64,000 nucleotides of DNA, from positions 1 to 64,000 of the forward strand of contig JABMLP010000041.1 in the NCBI GenBank assembly GCA_013176395.1. Direction: 5' to 3'. Below are positions 53,970-63,460 of this stretch, piece after piece. Numbering within the stretch: position 1 is the stretch's first letter; every line of letters begins with the position of its first letter. A model generated the notes under the pieces. That model did not search any database, was not told where the DNA came from, and saw nothing but the letters and a program-made list of their open reading frames with translations. Made by a program: the position numbers and the translations under genes. Source of the stretch: Venturia oleaginea (Eukaryota; Ascomycota; Dothideomycetes; Venturiales; Venturiaceae).

Positions 53970-54965
53970 TTGGCGGGCGTTCTACGTCGCCAGAGGGCGC
54001 CGAAATTGGCTCCCAAAAGCCCGCGGAGGAGCCTCAAAAAACAGCCTCGAAAAAGGGCTGCTACTGCTATACCAAGTATTAGCAAGAATAAGAAGAAAGC
54101 CAAAGAAGATACTGCAATAGACCCAGCATTGCAGTCGACTTATCCGGACCCTACCAGCGCCCTCGATAGTCCTACATCGCCGTTCCCTCCACCTACACCT
54201 CCAAGTACACAACCTCTAAGTACACAACCTTCAAGTACACAACCTTCAAGTACACAACCTTCAAGTACACAACCTTCAAGTACAAAACCTTCAAGTACAC
54301 AACCTCCAAGTATACAACCTCCAAGTATACAACCACGAGATAGAAGCGTTTCAGTGCGGTCAACAACCGAATCTACTTCTGCTCGAAGCCTTGCGGCTAG
54401 AGACAAGACTCTTACGCGTAGTGAGAGTTCTACGCCTACGCCTTCGTCATCAGCGTCGAAAAAGAAGGAGAAGCAAGCGAATTATCCGTGGAAATCACCG
54501 ACCCTCCTTGCCATGATTGATTCCTTTGTAGAGTCAAAGAACTGTGGTCTACAGAATGGCGCTTCTTGGAAGGATGAGGCATACGATAACGCTTGTATTG
54601 GAGTAGATCAAGCGCAGAAAAACCCGGCAGCTCCGCCTATGACAAAAGAGAGACTGGTTAGCAAGTGGCAGACGATAAAGAACAGTTGGAATGCATATTG
54701 CGCTCACTACGGCAACCCGGGTCACTGCTCTGGGTGGACTCGAAATGGGACTCGCGAGAATGGCGTTCTTCGCGATTATCCTCACATCGAGCCAGGTGTC
54801 CTTGTGAATGACGTAGAGACGATGAAGGCACACTATAAGAAGTACAGAGAGTGCTTCAAGTCAAGTCAAAGCTACCAGAGAATATGGATGCTATCGTTTC
54901 CAAGTGTTGCGCATCTTTTAATACCAATGTTAGGCGAATTGACCTTTTGTAGGTTGCGTTATTAG
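53970..54965 (+). pseudogene. Harbinger Myb/SANT-like DNA-binding protein, frameshifted
   Basis: The frame 53970-54965 has a basic N-terminus (SLKKQPRKRAATAIPSISKN), a 15-bp minisatellite encoding nine STQPS-type repeats, and a Myb/SANT-like domain (NYPWKSPTLLAMIDSFVESK, MTKERLVSKWQTIKNSWNAY, VMKAHYKKYRECF-type end). In PIF/Harbinger elements this protein binds the termini and brings the transposase to DNA. The frame lacks an ATG; ATG 53930 opens another frame (MTRRSRDRKSTVPFGGRS) that stops after ~50 codons, so one frameshift is likely near 53970-54070. A second occurs near 54878, where ENMDAIVSKCCASFNTNVRR is in another frame. Confidence 0.8.
54202..54335 (+). repeat. 15-bp minisatellite, nine copies, coding for STQPS
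   Basis: AAGTACACAACCTTC is repeated in the reading frame of the Myb/SANT-like protein, giving a proline/serine linker. The outer copies have single changes (CCTCC, TATACAACC). Confidence 0.9.
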
Positions 54966-55664
54966 GAAGATTGCTGGAATTCGAGGTGTTGTTTAGACCC
55001 TAACGGCTGCAAGGCGGGATCTTCAGCCTTACCTGTTGTCAAAATGGTCGTCTACTTCCCGCCCCTGTTCAGTAACCTCGTACTGATCGGATTATAATGA
55101 TTTTGAATGCGTTGCATTCAGCGTTTGCAGGGCTTCTTAATAAATAATATTTTGCCTAAAACTGTAAGGTGCTACTCACTCCAGCTAGCTCTGAAGTCGA
55201 GGTATTAGAATAGACCGTCCGGCGCTCGGATACTATACCCTGAATTAAACCCTGTTATTTTACCATATTTTACCACAACAGAATACACGTTACTCCTAAG
55301 CTTATCGCTAGAGATAGCCCAAACAGAACTTAATACTGTTAAGTACTTAGAATTTTTATAACTTCCCGATTGTTTTGAGCCTACAATTGCCTGAATTGAA
55401 GGTGGTGGCGTTGGTGTAGAAAGGATTGTATATAGACCTCAGTTCTTGTCCAAAAGTTGACCGGAATATATTCAAAAAACGTGTATTTACAACCTTAGCT
55501 CCGATTCTTGACAACAAACTTCGTAACTATACATATTACTCTTCATCCACATCGTCCTCCTCTATATTATCTATTCCAGACGACTCTGCCGCTCTGGAGG
55601 CTCACTGCGACGGCCTCTTTCCTGGAGAACTAGCCGATAAGTATCCCAAATCTCCGTGGCTATT
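54966..55664. other. Intergenic part of the Harbinger element
   Basis: Between the two convergent genes of the element; T- and A-rich, probably their 3' regions. The 87-codon plus frame at 55426-55689 is antisense to the transposase end and is not claimed. Confidence 0.5.
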
Positions 55665-56972
55665 CTATCTGTCATTTTTGTGCACTTGACGTCCCATTGC
55701 AGTAGCGTCAATATCACTCCAAAACTCAGCTTGAGGAGCGCTATTCTGCTGAGCTACGGCTCTCTCGACGAGTATCTCCTCATACAACTTCGCCGCCTCT
55801 GTGCCAGGCCTCGCATCTTTGAGCTTCCTCCACTCCTTCTTCGGCTTGCCTCCATGGCCATTGATCCAGTTATGAACTGCGGATAGGGCGTATACAATCT
55901 TGGTTTAAGTCTTTAAGCTGATGCCATCACGAGCTGTTCGGAATATCTGGAATCGGCTTTTCAGTACACCGTACACCCTCTCCACCACGTTGCGAAGCTT
56001 CGCGTGTCATAGATTGAACAACTCCTCTTTGTTCTGTGGTTTCTTGACGCCTTTTCTCCATTCTGCAAGATGATAGCGAGTCCGTATGTACGGCGCAAGA
56101 AGTAAGCCACCATAGCCATCCTTTTTCGAGTATCCAGCATTTGCTAACCAAAATCTACCGCGAGGCGAATTCATTAGGCCTTCTTGACGAGCAGCATTGA
56201 ACACAGTCGCGTCATGAGCGGTTCCCTCCCATCCTCCGTACACCAACTTGAAGTTCATATCGAAATCTACAACCCCGAGGACATTCTGCGCAAGGAAGCT
56301 TTTGCGATAACGAAAAGCGCTATCCTTACCATCTCGGTCGCGATCTTTGCCCTTCACGGAACAATATATCAAGGTCCCGTCTACAGCACCGATACAATCG
56401 TCGAAATAGGGTGACATCTTGCCCGGCAGCTCCAGAATCTTCGCTGGGATCGGAATGTCCTCGTCAGGTTCGTACATTTTGATATTATGAGCTGCTAGTT
56501 TCACCAAGGCATTCAGTACTTCGTGGAAGAATGTCGATACTTGGCTGACACCAAGCTTCCAGTGAGCCCCGGCAGTTCGCATTGGACACCCTGAGCCGGC
56601 GATATACAAGAAGATTCCGAGTTTGGCATCCACGCCGACATGTCGCGACCTCTCGAGCTTGGTGTTGTCCTTGAGCCACTTCGTAAGTGACTCGAATTGG
56701 TACCGGGTAAGTCGTGTCTCTGTACGTAGAGTCTCTGGATGACCTTGTAACAGCTCCGCTATAAGTGCATTCGCATAGCCAGGGTCGGTGAACTGCTGTA
56801 TTCGATTGCGGCGTCTCCGCAAGGCCCGCCGCCTCCCACGCTCAATACGAGTCTCCGCACGCTCGTATTTGCCGACCTCATTGCGCAGAATATACTGGAT
56901 GACCTCATCGATCACTGCCTCCCTCTCATCATAATCAGACTCGTCGGTAGGTGGGCTGTTGCAGTTGCTCAT
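55665..56972 (-). pseudogene. HARBI1-like Harbinger transposase with two nonsense codons
   Basis: ATG 56972. N-terminal basic region (RIERGRRRALRRRRNRIQQF), then the HTH region (TRLTRYQFESLTKWLKDNTK, HWKLGVSQVSTFFHEVLNAL), the first catalytic D in CIGAVDGTLIYC, the GGWEGTAHDATVF block, and LANAGYSKKDGYGG at the position where D is usual (xADxGY-type motif). The frame stops at TGA 56007-56009 but continues in phase: HAKLRNVVERVYGVLKSRFQ (with the third catalytic residue E), TAA 55905-55907, then TKIVYALSAVHNWINGHGGK and RQVHKNDR to a TAG at 55665. CGA-to-TGA and CAA-to-TAA explain both breaks. The truncated 321-residue product lacks the catalytic E. Confidence 0.9.
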
Positions 56973-57480
56973 AATGTGTGGTTTTTAAGGTGTTGCACGG
57001 CGATCTGGCAGATTTTTTCGTGCATATTGGCATAGCCAAAAAGGTCGAATAGAATATGCAGATTTCATATGGAGCACTGATTGGCTGCAGTCAAATAGCC
57101 GCGCTGAATTCTACATATTCTGCATATTGCATATTTTGCATATTGGGGCTAAAAAACTCTCGAACACGTCGCTAATCTCGAGGCCATATGCAGAAAATCT
57201 CCATATTTGCATATTGCATAGAGTTCTCGAACATCCCCTAAATCTTTATCTTTTCACTGTGTATCATTCAAGACGAGCATTACCAACATGTAGTGGCTGC
57301 GGTATTCAAGGTCATAAGATTGATCGATGCCCAAATACATAAAGAATGTATTGTTAGAATTATTTTAATAATAGCTGCATTGGTGGGAGGTTTATCGCAC
57401 GATGACTTAAGATTTAGTGGTTGGGGTGGCCAAGTGAGTGGGGCGGCCAAGTGAGTGGTGAAGCACGTTAGTAAGGTGGT

Positions 57481-58196
57481 CATTAATCATCAATTGGAGC
57501 TTCTATTAACTGTTATACACAGGGAGAATCTCACGCTCTCTAATTCGTCGTCGCCGTCGCATTCGCGCCGAACCAAAACAAAACTCCCTCTCCTCACAAG
57601 CATTACCTCCCTCTCACTCCGATCGGCGAAGCAGACCACGAAACCAACCTCGCGCCCTCCTTAATCCTTGGCAAATCCTGCCGCCGCATCGAACATCTCG
57701 TTATGACACCCTCTCTCACTTACCACTAGCAACTTACTTTGGCCGATATCTCCAGTCTTCGAACAACCTTCTCCTCCTCCGGCATCCATCACTGACAGAA
57801 AGTACTTCTGGTGCATCCATTGGACATACCTTATCGGGGAAGGCAACCTTTCCCTCTTCCGTTCTTCGACATAAATTTATGCGACCAACAAGCCAAAGCG
57901 ACTTCGGAGGCCAACCAGCCTGGATCGAAGACTTCTGGGCATAGCTGGGCATAGCTGGGCATAGCAACGAGCCTGCTACGCATGATAAACCTCACGCTGG
58001 GAGATACAACTGTCTTCTAGGTCACAATCCATGCCGGAACGGAGTAATTTCCCCTGCATACTTCAATGTCTCCTGATTGACAAAGCATCTCGCCAACTGT
58101 TTCAAATTACTGGACAGCAGTTCAGGACGATGGGTGTCTCGTAATCAAAATTTAAAACAAGGCTAATCATCCGCACTGAATCTTGTGAGCAGCACC
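57481..58196. other. Spacer between the nest and the second LTR X
   Basis: No gene is supported. A short tandem CATAGCTGGG repeat (three copies) lies at 57936-57965. Confidence 0.45.
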
Positions 58197-58449
58197 GGTT
58201 AGATGATACAGCCGCATACGGCCATTGTGAGATGATACAGCCGCATACGGCCATTGTGAGATGATACAGCTGTATACGGCCGTCAGAGTCACGTACCCTC
58301 GTTTTGAAGCTGCATACGGCCGTCAGAGGCATATCCCCTCGTTTTGATTTCAGACCACTCGAATCTGTATAACTATCGCTCGATCACCGGTTCATTTTGA
58401 ACCTCATGCAATCCTCAATCTTCATCTTTTCACTGTGTATCATTCGAGA
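58197..58449 (+). mobile_element. Solo LTR X, second copy (empty-site control)
   Basis: 253 bp, starting GGTTAGATGATACAGCC and ending TGTGTATCATTCGAGA, with GCACC on both sides (58192-58196, 58450-58454) as a 5-bp target duplication. Internally GATGATACAGCCGCATACGG is repeated about three times (29-bp period), more often than in the nested copy. Around 58415 it reads CAATCCTCAATCTTCATC where the nested copy has CAATCCTAA, the Harbinger element, and TAAATCTTTATC. Confidence 0.8.
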
Positions 58450-58620
58450 GCACCCGCGCCTCCCATTTCTATCTTTTACTAACCAACAACTTTACGATCC
58501 TGGAAAGCAGACACATCCATATCGTCAACTTCTGACAAGCTCGCAGATGTCATCATGCTGACCTGGCTAAGATGCAGCCTGAGCCAGTCTACGTTACTTC
58601 AAGGACCGCTTCAATAGTGA

Positions 58621-59133
58621 ACCATCAATCTATCATGCAACCTTAGTCACTCCGCCAGCTACAGCTCCTATCACAATGCCTGTATCTCCACCAGAACCAG
58701 CAGAGCCGTCAATCGATTTCAGGAAGAGCTGGCCTATACCTTAAAACAACTCGACCCGTCGAAGGAGTTTCACTCAAATGGAAGAACTACATTCACCCAT
58801 CGCTTCGTACATATTTCTCTGACCACAGTTTTCATAATATTGGCGAATCTGGTTGGAATACTTTTTGGACAAACGATTGGAACGGAAAGCCTTGATGTTC
58901 GAGCAGTTGGATATAAATTTGTCTCGGCGGTGGATTGTACCTCAGAAGGATGGGAGGAAGCGTTTCGTTTTATTACAACCGTCGTCGTCGCGCTTCGTCT
59001 AGGCCGTAACAACCCAGATCCTCCTCTCCCTCTCGTCCAAGCATTCTTGAATCAGCAGAATGCAGTAGAAATGATACATCGCCTTGGTTTCAACCGTCTT
59101 TCGCGCTCGTGGAGAAAAAGGGCTTGTAGATGA
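58621..59133 (+). CDS. Possible exon of a membrane protein
   Basis: The frame is open from 58621 to TGA 59131 (170 codons) without an internal ATG before residue 157, so if real it is a downstream exon. It contains RFQEELAYTLKQLDPSKEFH, a hydrophobic segment FVHISLTTVFIILANLVGIL that could span a membrane, and GYKFVSAVDCTSEGWEEAFR, FITTVVVALRLGRNNPDPPL. A minus-strand frame overlaps its end. No family is recognised, and a chance frame remains possible. Confidence 0.3.
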   Translation, partial: TINLSCNLSHSASYSSYHNACISTRTSRAVNRFQEELAYTLKQLDPSKEFHSNGRTTFTHRFVHISLTTVFIILANLVGILFGQTIGTESLDVRAVGYKFVSAVDCTSEGWEEAFRFITTVVVALRLGRNNPDPPLPLVQAFLNQQNAVEMIHRLGFNRLSRSWRKRACR

Positions 59134-59212
59134 GGCATCGTAGAGTTCAACTGCGGTCGGTGGGAGAGAATGGAGCTGCTGCTCTACGGTTTTGGAGGCA
59201 TTGAGCGTAGTT

Positions 59213-59430
59213 AGATTATCAGAATGGAACTTTGCGTTCTCGTACAATCTTTGGCCTCAATCGTGTTGAGAATAGCTTCGATTTGAGGCTCATCTTTTGC
59301 TCAGCGGCGATACATGAGCATAGACAGATCATCAGAATAGGCGATTGCGCTTTCGTTCGTATCTTTGCCGTCAATTACAGTGAAAATAGCTCTGATCTAG
59401 AGCTCGCGGCTTGCAAAGAACGACCACACT
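59213..59430 (+). repeat. Two degenerate ~110-bp tandem units
   Basis: AGATTATCAGAAT...GCGTTCTCGT...ATCTTTGGC...GAGAATAGCTTCGATTTGAG at 59213 recurs as AGATCATCAGAAT...GCTTTCGTTCGTATCTTTGCC...GAAAATAGCTCTGATCTAGA at 59323. Confidence 0.55.
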
Positions 59431-59739
59431 TCTCAATCTCGCATCACAACTGCTGGCTCATTGAATATAGCCCAGATCTTGCATCTTTCAAGCAAGAACA
59501 GTTCAAATCAACCTTTGACCGCTGAAAAACGCCTCCCGACTCTAGAAGGGCACCAATCCAGCCCGGATCTCTGCTTCCCACGTGTCTATCTCGGCCCCAG
59601 GCATCCAGGCCATCCCCCACGATAACGTGACATCTGGATTAGCCAGCCAATAGCACCCTCCCCTCAACCGGATGCCCATACTGCGGCCCTCATCGTATCC
59701 ACTTGAGCTTACTCACCATGGTCTGTGCTGGGCTTCGAG

Positions 59740-59752
59740 ATTAATACTTAAA
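59740..59752 (+). promoter_or_regulatory. TATA-like box upstream of U6
   Basis: TTAATACTTAAAG lies about 40-53 bp before the U6 5' end, separated from it by a C/T-only tract. Pol III U6 promoters normally need an upstream TATA; this is the only candidate. No B-box is recognised in either intron or just downstream. Confidence 0.4.
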
Positions 59753-59792
59753 GCTGCCCTCCTTCCCTCCTTCCCCTTCTTCTTCTTCTTCA

Positions 59793-60004
59793 GTTCTACG
59801 GAACATTTGGGTCAGTCTCCCAACTTTCCAGCTTCCTCTAGATCTTCTGCTAACATCACTCCAGTCAATTTGCAACAATACAGAGAAGATTAGCATGGTA
59901 AGTTCCATTTCCAGCTTCTCTTCCTTCCAAACAGCATTTCTAACTTCATTCACAGGCCCCTGCACTAAGGATGACACGCTCAATCAAAGAGAAGCAACAA
60001 ATTT
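59793..60004 (+). ncRNA. U6: U6 spliceosomal snRNA gene with two mRNA-type introns
   Basis: Exon 1 is 59793-59810, exon 2 59865-59897 and exon 3 59956 to about 60004; joined they give a ~100-nt RNA of normal U6 length. Exon 1 is the 5' hairpin GUUC-UACG-GAAC, with a UNCG-type tetraloop, followed by AUUUGG. Exon 2 holds the ACAGAGA box, which pairs with the 5' splice site, and the catalytic AGC triad (AUACAGAGAAGAUUAGCAUG). Exon 3 completes the internal stem-loop and tail (GCCCCUGCACUAAGGAUGAC, ACGCUCAAUCAAAGAGAAGC). Intron 1 (54 nt) is GTCAGT...GCTAACATCACTCCAG; intron 2 (58 nt) is GTAAGT...TCTAACTTCATTCACAG. Both have perfect ends and branch sites. Removing them restores the conserved U6 core exactly. 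A T6 terminator follows. Confidence 0.95.
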
Positions 60005-60007
60005 TTT
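60002..60007 (+). terminator. Pol III terminator of U6
   Basis: Six T residues directly after the U6 3' end (AACAAATTTTTTC). Confidence 0.85.
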
Positions 60008-60470
60008 CATTGATGGCACTTAACTTCGGTTGGGACATTGAAGAAGAATCTCTTTTTTCTTTTCATGCTTAACTTGTTGTGATATGATTGCTGTTCTTTT
60101 GACGTGACTTGCGTTGTTGTTTGCTGCGTGAGTTCTTGATTCGCGACGTGCTTCTTGTTGTTTCTTGTTTCAGGTTTGGAATCATGCAATCTACGCGTGT
60201 GTCTCTGCTCTCGAGATGAAAGCTCTTGCTAAACTGTGTAACGCTATTATCTATAGATATTAGACCATGTAGAGAGGACGAGATCATCTTTTCGTATGCG
60301 AACGTGAGTGTGAAGATCCAGTCTGCTGTATTTCCCTCGATTTGACTGTTGTGATATGATTGACATGTTCTTGATGTGTAACATGCTGAAGTTTGTCCTG
60401 AAGGTTTTGGTTTTGTGAGAGCATCGTGTACGTCTGCATCTCTGGCTATGAAAACCTTAATCGGCTTCTG
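60008..60470. other. Spacer downstream of U6
   Basis: A 137-codon minus-strand frame (60069-60482) is of low-complexity Lys/Ser composition and has no recognised domain; no gene is claimed. Confidence 0.4.
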
Positions 60471-60622
60471 ACGAGATTTCAATGTATTGAGAGAACTGCA
60501 CGAGGCTTCAATTGAGAGGCGATGAAGCCACCTAATATACAGAAGATTGACGCTTTAACATGGCCCCTTAATCTCTCTCTCTGAAACGCCAATGTACGGC
60601 AATTGATGCGGCAGTCTTGTCA
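60471..60622 (-). repeat. Putative 3' LTR of Cop-3
   Basis: On the minus strand CAGAGGGTG, similar to the Cop-2 purine tract, is followed by TGACAAGACTGCCGC, and a possible LTR continues to GAAATCTCGTCA. Only the inner edge (60622) is supported; the outer edge is a guess because the second LTR is missing. Confidence 0.4.
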
Positions 60623-60678
60623 CACCCTCTGAGTGAACTCAAACCAGTTGAGTACACTGAAGGATCCTACAAAATTCA

Positions 60679-63392
60679 TCATTTTCGTGCCAATGCATTC
60701 ACCACATTCTCGAGATTAACCATTCCCAATTGGGCGATGAAGCCCTCCTGTTTTTGGGGTCCAAACAACTTTGTGAGACCGTCTGCTACCATCAATGCAG
60801 TTGCCACGAGAATTACCTTGATAAGGCCGCCCTGAACCTGTTCACGAAGCCACATTTGGTGTATTTCCACGTGTTTGAGCCGGGTAATCAACTTCGGAGT
60901 CTCTTTTTCGACGATGCCAACGGTTTGGGAGTTATCGCAATTGATGATAATTGGTTCATCAGTAGTAAATTGAATGGTTTCAAAGAATCGGTGCCACCAT
61001 ATCATTTCTTGTGAGGCCGCCATGAGTGATAGAAGTTCTGCTTCCGTAGTAGGTGTCGTTACAGTGCGCTGTTTGGTTGCCTTCCAATTAATTGGTCCTC
61101 CATATAACATGAAAACAAAGGCTTCACTGCTGCGGCGGGTCTCAACATCGTCTGCAAAAGATGCATCAGACCAGCATGGGAAAACAGACTTTGTAATGGA
61201 GCCATTGAACTGAATAGCCAGGAACCGTGAGTAGTACAAATACACGATCAAGTGATCAACTGCATTCATGCATTGCTGGGAGGGTTTGGTGAGAAATTCT
61301 GACAGTAAAGAGCATGCTTTAGCGACATCAGGGCGTGATATTGTCGCTTCAAAGTTCAATGAACCAACCTTCTGTTGGTAGAGAAAGGTGAAATCAGGTT
61401 TGGCATCCTCATCACCGACGAGAGGGGCCAAAGGCATAGGAGAAAACACCTTTTTCCGTGACGTGAGACCGAACTTGTCGGCCACCTTCTCGAGGTAACC
61501 ATCTTGGAGTAATGAGATTGTCCTGTTGCTGGTGTTTCTGAATATCCTGATACCTAGAAAGTACTCTGGTAGACCTATCTTTTTGATGCTGTAGCGAGAG
61601 GCCAATTTAGCTTCGAATTCAGCCACCAAATGCATAGATCTCGGATGACAGGCGACAATGATATCGTCAACAAAGAAGAATACCAGCAGATCTTTCATGA
61701 TGAAAAGACAAGGGACACCCGGCACTGGCATCAAGCCAAAAGATTCGAGAGTCTCGGAGAAGTGAGCTTGCCACAGGGCTGGAGATTGGCGTAGACCGTA
61801 CAATGCACGTAGCAATTTGAGTACTCCTTGCATGTGGAACCCATCAGGATGATGTACATAAACGAGCTCATCGATGTCTGCATTGATGAAGGCGTTGACA
61901 ATATCATACTGCCTCATCTCGAGTCCAAAAGCGGCAATGAGAGCGATCAAAAACCTGAAGATCCGTGCGGCTAGTGTGGTTGCCGTAGTCTCCTGCATGG
62001 TAATTTGCAAGTCTCCTCGTACACACAATCCGGCTTTGAATTTGACGAGGTATCCATCGGAATCAACTTTGTAACTGAACACCCAAAGAAGAGGTAATGG
62101 AACAACACTAGGCTTGATATCCTTGTCATCTTTGATATGAACGAAGGTCCTAGCACGGCGAAGGTCGTTGTATTCTTTTTCGGCTGCGGAAATGAACTGG
62201 TCTGCATAGGGGTGGCGAATCATTTGGTGCCAGAATTTGGGAGGATCCGGAAGATGACTGATGTGAGTTCGAGATGTCATTGTAGTAAACGATAACGCTG
62301 AATTCCAGGTCAAAAGATATCCGGATAGCTGGTCAATCTGGGTAACAAAAGCATTGCGACGTTCAGATCGAGTCCTTTTGCTTGAAATAATGTTGTCAGT
62401 GTCGAGATCTGCACTAACCTGAGTAGATTCTGGTGTTGTTTCGTAATACTACGATGGCCGGGTAGCAGAATCATCCTCAATTGGTGAATCCTCAGGGTTG
62501 GCACTAAGATCTCCATCGGATTCGAAGTTTCCTGAAGACCCAAGGTCAATTGATGGTGTCGCTTCAGGAGTTGGCAACTGTTCTTGGATGGCTTCCTCTT
62601 CAGTGGGCGGCTTTGATTGGGATCCGGTTGATGCTGCAGCCTTATTACTACCAACTGCTGGCCTGAATAGGCTGAAGGTATCACAAATGGCAGCAGAGAC
62701 TCCATCTGAAAGCGTCGGAAGTGGAGGAAGTACACCAATCAGTTGTGCAACCTCCTGAACCAATCCTAAGTCAGCATCACCAGGATGGTAGAATCTTGTA
62801 GAATCAAAAGTAACATCTCTGGTGCGGTAGACTTTGCCTTTGGATGGGACCCAAACCCTGAAGATGTTGCTGGAATCATATCCAACAAGGTATCCAATAT
62901 GAGCTCTTGGTTCCAGTTTGAAAAGCTTTGGAATGCGGTAGATAAGAGGGTAAGCCCTGCAACCATACACTTCGAGATGTGGCTAGATTGGGTTGCCTTC
63001 CAGTAACAGCTTCAAAAGGTGTTCGCCAATCCAAGCGCTCAGTCGGCCAAAGATTGAGAAGATAGGCTGCGGCCTTGACACATTCAGACCACATATTCGC
63101 TGGGAGTTTTGCATGGTTCCGAAGTGAACGAGCTACTCGAGCGATAATACGACCTGCTCCTTCTGCTGCGCCATTCTGATCCTGAGTATGTGATGCAGAG
63201 GGCTATCGAACAATACCGTGTGCTTTGAGGAAGTTGGCCAGACGTTAGTTCACAAATGCATCAGTTTTGAGCCACCGAATCTTGTACCCCATCGCCTCAA
63301 TCATCAGTACAAACTCTTCAATAGCATCAACCATTAGGTCATCACCCCAGTGGTTTGTTACCATATGATAAGCTGTGTTGTTGCAGATTGAC

Positions 63393-63429
<37 letters not shown>

Positions 63430-63460
63430 TTATCCTACTCGGTTGCAGCCGCTTAATCAC
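60679..63460 (-). pseudogene. Cop-3, 5'-truncated and decayed copia pol
   Basis: Minus strand from the middle of integrase to the end of RNase H. 63460-63000: integrase pieces (GYKIRWLKTDAFVN, then stops; PSASHTQDQNGAAEGAGRII, KLPANMWSECVKAAAYLLNL). A small indel near 62985 shifts to the frame EVYGCRAYPLIYRIPKLFKL...YLVGYDSSNIFRVWVPSKGK, broken by TAG at 62449-62451. The same frame then runs to 60679 with a full reverse transcriptase (PLLWVFSYKVDSDGYLVKFK, LLRALYGLRQSPALWQAHFS) with FVDD, and RNase H (SDASFADDVETRRSSEAFVF, TEAELLSLMAAS, CDNSQTVGIVEKE). It belongs to the same FVDD group as Cop-2. Gag, protease and the left part of integrase are missing; the break falls at a TGAT microsatellite. 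Confidence 0.9.
63393..63429 (+). repeat. (TGAT)n microsatellite
   Basis: About nine tandem TGAT/TGATT units at the truncated 5' end of Cop-3. Confidence 0.95.

Larger units (their letters stand above)
52496..57238 (+). mobile_element. PIF/Harbinger transposon (third layer)
   Basis: Perfect 45-bp terminal inverted repeats (GGGGATGTTCGAGAACTCTA...) and TAA on both sides (52493-52495, 57239-57241), the 3-bp target duplication of PIF/Harbinger elements. It carries the two proteins typical of the superfamily: a Myb/SANT-like DNA-binding protein on plus and a HARBI1-like transposase on minus. Subterminal CATATTGCATATT repeats occur near both ends. Length is 4,743 bp, or about 3.6 kb without Fot1-like B. 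Confidence 0.95.
52323..57273 (+). mobile_element. Solo LTR X, inserted in A and carrying the Harbinger element
   Basis: A 205-bp sequence once the inner elements are subtracted, starting TGTTAGATGATACAGCC and ending TGTGTATCATTCAAGA, so its ends form an imperfect inverted repeat (ATGATACA). CGAGC on both sides (52318-52322, 57274-57278) is a 5-bp target duplication. The same sequence occurs free at 58197-58449 with a different 5-bp duplication. It is called a solo LTR from size, ends and duplication; the parent retrotransposon is not in the window. Confidence 0.75.
51388..57478 (+). mobile_element. Fot1/pogo-like transposon A (outer layer of the nest)
   Basis: Terminal inverted repeats of about 49 bp (ACGTGYTTCACCAYTCACTT...) lie at 51388 and ending at 57478, with TA on each outer side (51386-51387, 57479-57480), the pogo/Fot1 target duplication. 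The inverted repeat itself contains a tandem CACTTGGCC block. Without the inserted elements the copy would be about 1.14 kb, short for an autonomous Fot1, in line with its internally deleted transposase. Confidence 0.9.

Noticed and set aside
55426..55689. 87-codon plus-strand gene inside the Harbinger element
   Set aside because: It is antisense to the conserved C-terminal part of the transposase, which continues in frame beyond two nonsense codons.
59793..60004. U6 pseudogene or retro-copy
   Set aside because: Reverse-transcribed copies would lack introns and usually end in a poly(A) or truncated 3' end. Here all core residues, two perfect introns and the T6 terminator are kept.
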